This document shows, in pieces, positions 58,501 to 64,000 of a stretch of DNA of 64,000 bases (its first letter is position 1; each line of letters begins with the position of its first letter). The DNA is from Lactifluus volemus (Eukaryota; Basidiomycota; Agaricomycetes; Russulales; Russulaceae): contig WTXI01000010.1 in NCBI GenBank assembly GCA_022376515.1, positions 806,001 through 870,000 on the forward strand. The letters are read 5' to 3'. The translations under genes and the position numbers were made by a program. The notes beneath the pieces were generated by a model. That model saw only the letters and a list, made by a program, of their open reading frames with translations, was not told the origin of the DNA and searched no databases.

Positions 58501-61087
58501 AATCGCCAAATATATTTCGCCTGCTCTATCATATGCCTGTATTTACTGGCACGATCATTTGGGCCGTCTTGCCTTCGATCAGGATATCTTCAAAAAGCTT
58601 CAATCGCTCCTGGAGACAAAACTTCTGTTTTGGCTAGAAGTGCTTAGCGTCAAGAAGAGCGTGGGCCTTGCCTCACGAGCATTGTCATCCCTGTTGGTAT
58701 GGCTGCAGCGAGAGGTATGTACACCGCATACTTCAAAATGAAAATGACATGTAGTGACTTGTGCGTGAAATCGCAATAGGTCTCACACACGGAAGTGAAG
58801 AACTTGTTGGGACTGGCGAACGACGCATCTTCGTTTGTGCGGTATTTCGGAATGGCGGTGGCAAGAAGTGCACCACACATCTACGTCTCTGCCCTGCCTT
58901 TCTCACCGGCCTCTTCCCAGATCCGGAGTCAATACCTTTCCCAATTTCCTCGGACATTGACTTTGGAACGCGGGCAGTTGTCGCATTGGCCAGCATTGGA
59001 AATGACAATTGAGGCACATGACGACTCAGTCGTTTGTGTCGCATTCTCGCCGGACGGGGAGCGTATTGCATCGGCCTCGGATGATCGCACGATTCGGGTG
59101 TGGGATGCCACAACAGGACAGATCGTAGCGGGCCCTTTGACCGAACACACCGAATCAGTGACATCTGTTGCATTTTCACCAGACGGGCAGCGCATCGCAT
59201 CGTCCTCGGATGATTGCACAATTCGGGTGTGGGATGTCACAACAGGACAAATTGTGGTGGGCCCGTTTACTGGACACATCAATTGGGTCAATTTTGTTGC
59301 ATTCTCACCAGACGGGAAGCGCATCGCATCAGCCTCGGATGACCGCACGATTCGAGTGTGGGATGCCACAACAGGACAAACCGTAGCGGGCCCGTTTACT
59401 GGACACACCGACTCTGTCAGATCTGTTGCATTCTCACCAGATGGGAAGCGTATCGCATCGGGCTCGTTCGATCACACAATTCTGGTGTGGGATGCCACAA
59501 CAGGAAAGATTATAGCGGGTCCGTTGACTGGACACACCGACTGGATCAGATCTGTTGCGTTCTCACCAGACGGGGAGCGTATCGCGTCGGGTTCGTTGGA
59601 TCACACGATTCGGGTGTGGGATGCCACAACAGGACAGATTGCAACAGGCCGTTTACTGGACACACCGATTCAGTCGGATCTGTTGCCTTCTCACCAGACG
59701 GGAAGCGTATCGCATCGGCTTCGTCTGATCACACAATTCGGGTATGGGATGCCACAACAGGACAGATTGTAGCAGACCCGTTTACTGGTCACACCCATTG
59801 GGTGACATCTGTTGCGTTCTCACCAGATGGGAAGCGTATCGCATCGGCTTCGTGGGATCGCACGATTCGGATGTGGCATGCTACTACAGGACGGATTGTA
59901 GCAGGCCGTTTACTGGTCACACCGATTGGGTCAGATCTGTTACATTTCACCAGACGGGGAGCGTATCGCATCGGCCTCGGATGATCACACCATTCGGGTG
60001 TGGGATGCCACAACAGGACAGATGTAGCGGGCCCCTTTACCGGACACGCTGATTGGGTCAGATCCGTTGCATTCTCACCAGACGGGAAACGTATCGCATC
60101 TGCCTCCTGACCGCACAATTCGGGTGTGGCATGCCAAAACAGGAGAGATGATAGCGGGTCCGTTTACTGGACACACCGACGGTATCACATCTGTTGCGTT
60201 CTCACCAGACGGGGAGCATATTGCATCGGCCTCGTTGGATCACACAATTCGGGTGTGGGATGCCACGACAGGAAAGATTGTAGCGGGTCCGTGCACTGAG
60301 CACACCAATTCAGTCAGAACTGTTGCATTCTCACCCGACGGGCAGCGTATCGCATCCGGTTCGTGGGATCGTACGATTGCATGTGGGATGCACAACAGGA
60401 CAGATCGTAGCGGCCCAATTGGACACACCCATTGGGTGACATCTATCGCATTCTCACCAGACGGGGAGCGTATTGCGTCGGCTTCGTCTGATCGCATGAT
60501 TCGGGTGTGGGATGCCACAACAGGACAAATCGTAGCTGGCCCGTTTATTGGACACACTGACTCTGTCAGATGTGTTGCCTTCTCACCAGACGGGAAGCGT
60601 ATCGCATCGTCCTCAGATGATCACACGATTCGGATGTGGGATTCTATAACAGGACAGATCGTAGCGGGCCCGTTCACTGGACACACCGATATGGTCAGAG
60701 CTGTTGCATTCTCACCAAAAGGGCAGTGTGTCGCATCTGCCTCCAACGACTGCACAATTCGGGTGTGGGATGTCACCACAGGACCGGACGAGCATCATAC
60801 TGCCCCAACCTCGACTATGCCACGATTCGTACGGCGAAGATCGCGTCGGATATATTAAAAATCACTTTACGGACCAATTCTTATTCAATGGTGATGGTTG
60901 GATATGTGGAAAAGACAAAGAACTGATTCTCTGGATTCCTGAGCCTCATAGGCCGTGCCTTCATCGACCTAGCAATATCTGGATTGCAGGCAAGCATGAG
61001 ACGCGGCTTGATTTCACAAAATTTGCGTACGGGTCAAATTGGGCTACAGTACATGATAATAATTTCGATCCGAATACTATAATCTAA
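55555..61087 (+). CDS. NLR: C2-like - NACHT - WD40 repeats
   Basis: A large fungal NLR. The ATG at 55555 opens [13 protein letters not shown]. After an intron comes a C2-like segment ([25 protein letters not shown], then [12 protein letters not shown] and IGSQKI in the next exon). A helical linker includes [21 protein letters not shown] lies at 57197-58740: Walker [19 protein letters not shown], Walker [13 protein letters not shown], and a winged-helix region with [12 protein letters not shown]40 repeats (about 59015-60795) come as roughly 14 nearly identical 129-bp units ([19 protein letters not shown]). The end is [19 protein letters not shown], stop 61087. Between 59650 and 60415, and again near 60780, several small losses break the frame. 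Such NLRs recognise ligands by the WD40 part and trigger cell death. Frame breaks may be base errors in a hard-to-assemble repeat. Confidence 0.82.
59015..60795 (+). repeat. About 14 tandem 129-bp WD40-coding units
   Basis: Each unit reads roughly '[20 protein letters not shown]' plus '[20 protein letters not shown]'. Strings such as GTGTGGGATGCCACAACAGG recur almost unchanged in most units. Units are similar at the DNA level, not only in protein, which indicates recent amplification or ongoing unit exchange. Confidence 0.85.
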
Positions 61088-61678
61088 CTACATCTCAAAT
61101 ATTTCTCAAACCCTACCTGTGGCCTTAATCCTGACTTTTCCTTACTTTCGATAGGGCTCCTCTTTTAGTGACATATTGTACTTCTAATAACACTCTACGA
61201 TTGCTCACCTCGATAGTTAAAGTATGTAGTTGTTGAAATGTTATTGTGGGATCGGTGTGAAAGACCGACTTGATTTTTTATTTTTTTGGGGGGGGTGGGG
61301 GCGAAATCTGAGATCTGCCGACAACATCTGTTCGGAATTTAGTTTGTATCCTTAAGGCGACCGAAAAGGTTTGAAATCAGGCCAAGCAAATGTATTGATT
61401 ATATACATCTTTTTCTTATCGTAGTACCGCACAATAGAAGGATTCCATTCAAACTCATGACTATCGGATGATACATGGAGCTAGTGGCGATGGGCACACA
61501 TGCAATCACATTAACCGTAGACCAGATGAGAGACTCAGAGATGTCAAGGCTGAGCAGAGGGAACTAGATCAACTGTCGAAAGGGTTAAGACTGGAAAACA
61601 TGCGTGCCAAGTGGGCGTAGCTACACGCACCGAAGGTCACAAGCGGCACTGTGCGCGCCGCAAACCTCATGGATTCAT
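61088..61678. other. Intergenic between convergent genes
   Basis: 3' flank of the NLR, the parent of the fragment at 53880-54190 up to about 61250, and then unique sequence. A G-rich run (about 61288-61303) follows a T-rich run. No gene was recognised. Confidence 0.4.
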
Positions 61679-62277
61679 TCAAGTTTTCGCGTCTTCCTCT
61701 TGACCCAACACCTTCCCCCGCGTAACGAAATTGGCAAATCCCATTCGCGAGTCCATGTCATCGATTGTCCTTCGAATCAATGTAAGCATGTAAGTCACCC
61801 ACCGCCCACTAGAGAGCATGAATGTCTCGGTATGTAAAAATGCGCTCCGCACCTTGTCTTCATCTCGCTCGCCCATGTGATCTCTTTGAACGCGGGTGCT
61901 TTTATGCAGGCGCCGATGATTCCGAAGAATAGCGCGACGAACGACTCGATGATGACCTAACGCGGGTAACAACACCGTGACAACCCCGACGACGAAGCGT
62001 TATATCACTGTAAACTCTGCGAATAGATGGCATGCATACCGACGGCGGAAGCGAGGTTTCAGGCTTTCCCAGCGCCTTCAAAAGGAAACGTCTAGATGGT
62101 GATAAGAAAAGTAAGCCAATGGGAGCCTAGAATTCTCCCGGAGACGTACATTCATAAGTTGAGAAAGCGGCTGAGAAGGGTGGCTGATAAGTATACAGTG
62201 TGACAGGAGAATTGAAAAGTGTTCACACCGTGAAAGAGGGCAATTATGGCAATAGTTAAGAAAAGCTGGCCAAGCAT
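61679..62277 (-). CDS. EMC5: EMC5 / MMGT-like subunit of the ER membrane complex
   Basis: Five short exons spliced by eye give about 105 residues. From ATG 62277: MLGQLFLTIAIIALFH, AAFSTYE, FLLKALGKPETSLPPS, VIIESFVALFFGIIGACIKA with PAFKEITWASEMK, then TIDDMDSRMGFANFVTRGKV, stop at 61679. Two membrane helices, the KEITWASEM loop and the DDMDSRxGFANFxxRGK tail match fungal EMC5. The ER membrane complex inserts moderately hydrophobic and multi-pass proteins into the ER. One base appears to be missing at the exon edge near 62095, just before the FLLKALGK block. Introns are about 55-90 nt. The gene is invisible as a single open frame. Confidence 0.82.
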
Positions 62278-62561
62278 GGTCGCTCAGTTCACACAAGCAA
62301 CCGCTTCTGCTGTGCCGCCAAGGTCAGGTCGGCCCGCCACGGACCGTAAAATGACCTTTTACCATGTTTAATGGCCGTTTTATGATAGCATGGAAAGGTA
62401 CTGCACTACGCGTGATGCCTGTCAGAGCGTACGGGAGGTACGATGGTAACCAGTGAGGTGGACTTGCCTTTGAGACAGAGGTGTGAATATATGGCTCGTG
62501 AACAGGGCGCATAATAAATAAACTCTACGTGAAGCCGAGTAACACCTTTGGTTGATTCATC

Positions 62562-64000
62562 ATGTCCGGCTTTGACGATCTCTTACGACAATCTTCCAAA
62601 GCATTGGAGGAAAACCCTTTCGAAGATCCTTTTGCGGCCCCACGCTCGGGTTCTCCAGACCCTTGGGCAAGTCTCGTCCACCAATCCGCTACCGTCAACC
62701 CTCCTTCATTCGAATATGACTCTACTGTTTTCGACGTCGTGCCTACCACCCCACCAGCGGTCGGGGTACACAACGACTCTTTCGTCTTCTCAGAAGTCGA
62801 ATCTCACGCGTCCGGTGCGCCAACCGCTAGATCAGATCCACTGGACTCAGTCAACTTGTCCGTGGATGATGAGCCGGAATCTGCGGCGAAACCCATCACC
62901 TCTCCTGGTCATTCCGGTTTTAGAGAAAGCATAGAAATAGACCCGCCACCGATTTCCTCCCAACCATCTGCCCACATGCCCCCCTCGATGAGCCAGTTTC
63001 CGAGCCAGTTCCCTCCAGAGCGACTCCTCCGACTATTCCCTCTATCTCGACCCCACCAGCGAGCTCCCCTCTGGCACAGCTATCCTCCCCCATCACGCCT
63101 TCATCCACCTTCCTCACGCCTTCATCCGCTTTCCCCACGGAGCCAACAGAGAATGCGAGTCCGCCATCTCCCCCACCACCATCCTCAGCGCGACTACCGC
63201 TACGCCAACAAACTTCACAGCCATCCATTCATACTCCCTTCAGCTCTCCATCTGTAACGATTAGCGACTCTCATCGAAGCATACCATCACCTCTCGATCA
63301 ACCTCCAATTACCTCGTTCGCTAGTCTTGCATTGGGTGGGGAAAGCTTTAGTGGCTGGGATGGCGCCCAGAGTACGTTTATTAACAATACCTCGATGGTT
63401 GGTTCTGCGAAGGAGGGAGATGTCAACGATGATGACGGCGATGACGACGACGATAAGCCATTACGTCCACGACCAGTGAGTATATTATTCTACCACGTAT
63501 CGGCGTTTGCAATCTCATAGGTATTCAAGCCTCAGGCAGAAAGGAAGGAAACTGGTTTACAACCTGTGTTTACGATCACTGTCGATGACCCTCAGAAGGT
63601 CGGGGATCCTATCCGTGCGTTTACCATGTACACGGTACACACCAAGGCATGTCCTGTCTGAACTTGAGCCTATATCAGCTCTCTTGAACTTATCTTCCAG
63701 ACGACGTCCCCGATGTTCTCCAAGCCATCATTCTCTGTTCTCCGTCGCTATTCAGACTTTCTGTGGTTGTATGAGACCCTTGCGATCAATAATCCTGGGG
63801 TTGTTGTCCCTCCTGTACCAGAAAAGAGTCCATTCGGGCGATTCGATGACCAGTTCGTACGGCAACGGCGAACCGCACTCGAGAACTGCATAAACAAGAT
63901 AGCAAATCATCCGGTACTGTGCAAGGATACAGATTTAAGGCTCTTTCTAGAAAGTGATACGTTCTCGTTAGATGTATGCCACCCCGTTACCATTGCAAAG
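62562..64000 (+). CDS. VPS5: Vps5-type sorting nexin (PX-BAR), N-terminal part
   Basis: Retromer-associated sorting nexin that coats endosomal tubules. The start MSGFDDLLRQSSKALEENPF at 62562 is followed by a Pro/Ser-rich disordered region and an acidic patch. The PX domain begins at VFTITVDDPQKVGDP, with the phosphoinositide motif SVLRRYSDFLWLYE, the PPVPEKSPFGRF loop and NKIANHPVLCKDTDLRLFL. A BAR domain would lie beyond the window. Exons: 62562-63475, 63521-63646 and 63701 to about 63973, after which a GTATGC donor suggests another intron. The intron at 63647 begins with GC (AAG then GCATGT), a GC-AG intron. One base appears missing near 63020, where SQFPPE passes to a frame reading ATPPTIPSISTPPASS. 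Confidence 0.87.

Noticed and set aside
58929..60557. Long minus-strand open frames opposite the WD40 repeats
   Set aside because: They recur with the repeat period and are the complement of the WD40 code; no independent start, intron or family signal.
59015..60795. Regular direct repeats of about 129 bp that might suggest a CRISPR-like or satellite array
   Set aside because: The units are in-frame WD40 code inside an NLR gene; there are no short repeats with unique spacers, and the genome is fungal.
51430..61250. The duplicated acyltransferase/NLR region as a transposon
   Set aside because: No terminal inverted repeats, target-site duplication or transposase/reverse transcriptase code was seen; the pattern fits segmental duplication.

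Overview
The window is nuclear DNA of a filamentous basidiomycete, most likely an Agaricomycete. The evidence is densely packed genes with many short (about 45-70 nt) GT-AG introns and a few GC-AG introns, a cerato-platanin gene, STAND/NLR proteins with fungal architectures, F-box families, and a DNMT5-type DNA methyltransferase/SNF2 fusion, which plants and animals lack. I recognise no viral, organellar or transposon genes.

Layout. 0-10 kb is accessory in character: the start of a cerato-platanin gene (1-231, minus), a Goodbye-NACHT-ankyrin NLR (839-4170), a two-finger C2H2 protein (5429-6197), a relic copied from the 3' part of the methyltransferase gene (about 6945-7445), an F-box gene with a damaged C-terminus (8091-9425) and a small uncertain gene (9750-10275). 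10.9-17.9 kb is one ten-exon gene for DNMT5, 2,172 residues when spliced. It shares a 135-bp promoter with a PAP2 lipid phosphatase. 19.8-51.3 kb is housekeeping: a CID/RPR RNA-processing protein, ZW10, RFC3, ubiquitin-S27a, an F-box/LRR protein, an FBXO9-like protein, an ER-type DnaJ, COX7a, the PP2A B/PR55 subunit, a Clr2 silencing factor, TRAPPC12, a Kar9/GAR microtubule protein and RED. 51.4-61.1 kb is a rearranged tandem duplication of a sterol O-acyltransferase and an NLR: one acyltransferase is complete and one is a relic, and one C2-NACHT-WD40 NLR is complete and one is only a 3' fragment. 61.7-64 kb holds EMC5 and the first part of a Vps5-type sorting nexin.

Links between genes. DNMT5 and RFC3 both carry ACGCGT (MluI cell-cycle box) sites within 60 bp of the start codon. 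DNMT5 also starts with a PCNA-interacting (PIP) box, which suggests replication-coupled maintenance methylation. Clr2, a silencing-complex subunit, is a second heterochromatin gene. ZW10 (ER tether), TRAPPC12, EMC5 and Vps5 are all membrane-traffic or ER genes.

Caution on the sequence. From about 24 kb onward, many conserved genes can be read only if a single base is restored at one or more places, usually in a short homopolymer (S27a, PR55, TRAPPC12, ZW10, Clr2, DnaJ, FBXO9-like, EMC5, Vps5, WD40 repeats). DNMT5 (6.5 kb coding) and the first NLR have none. Uncorrected base-deletion errors are a better explanation than mass pseudogenisation. Exon edges given here were read by eye and may be off by a base or two.
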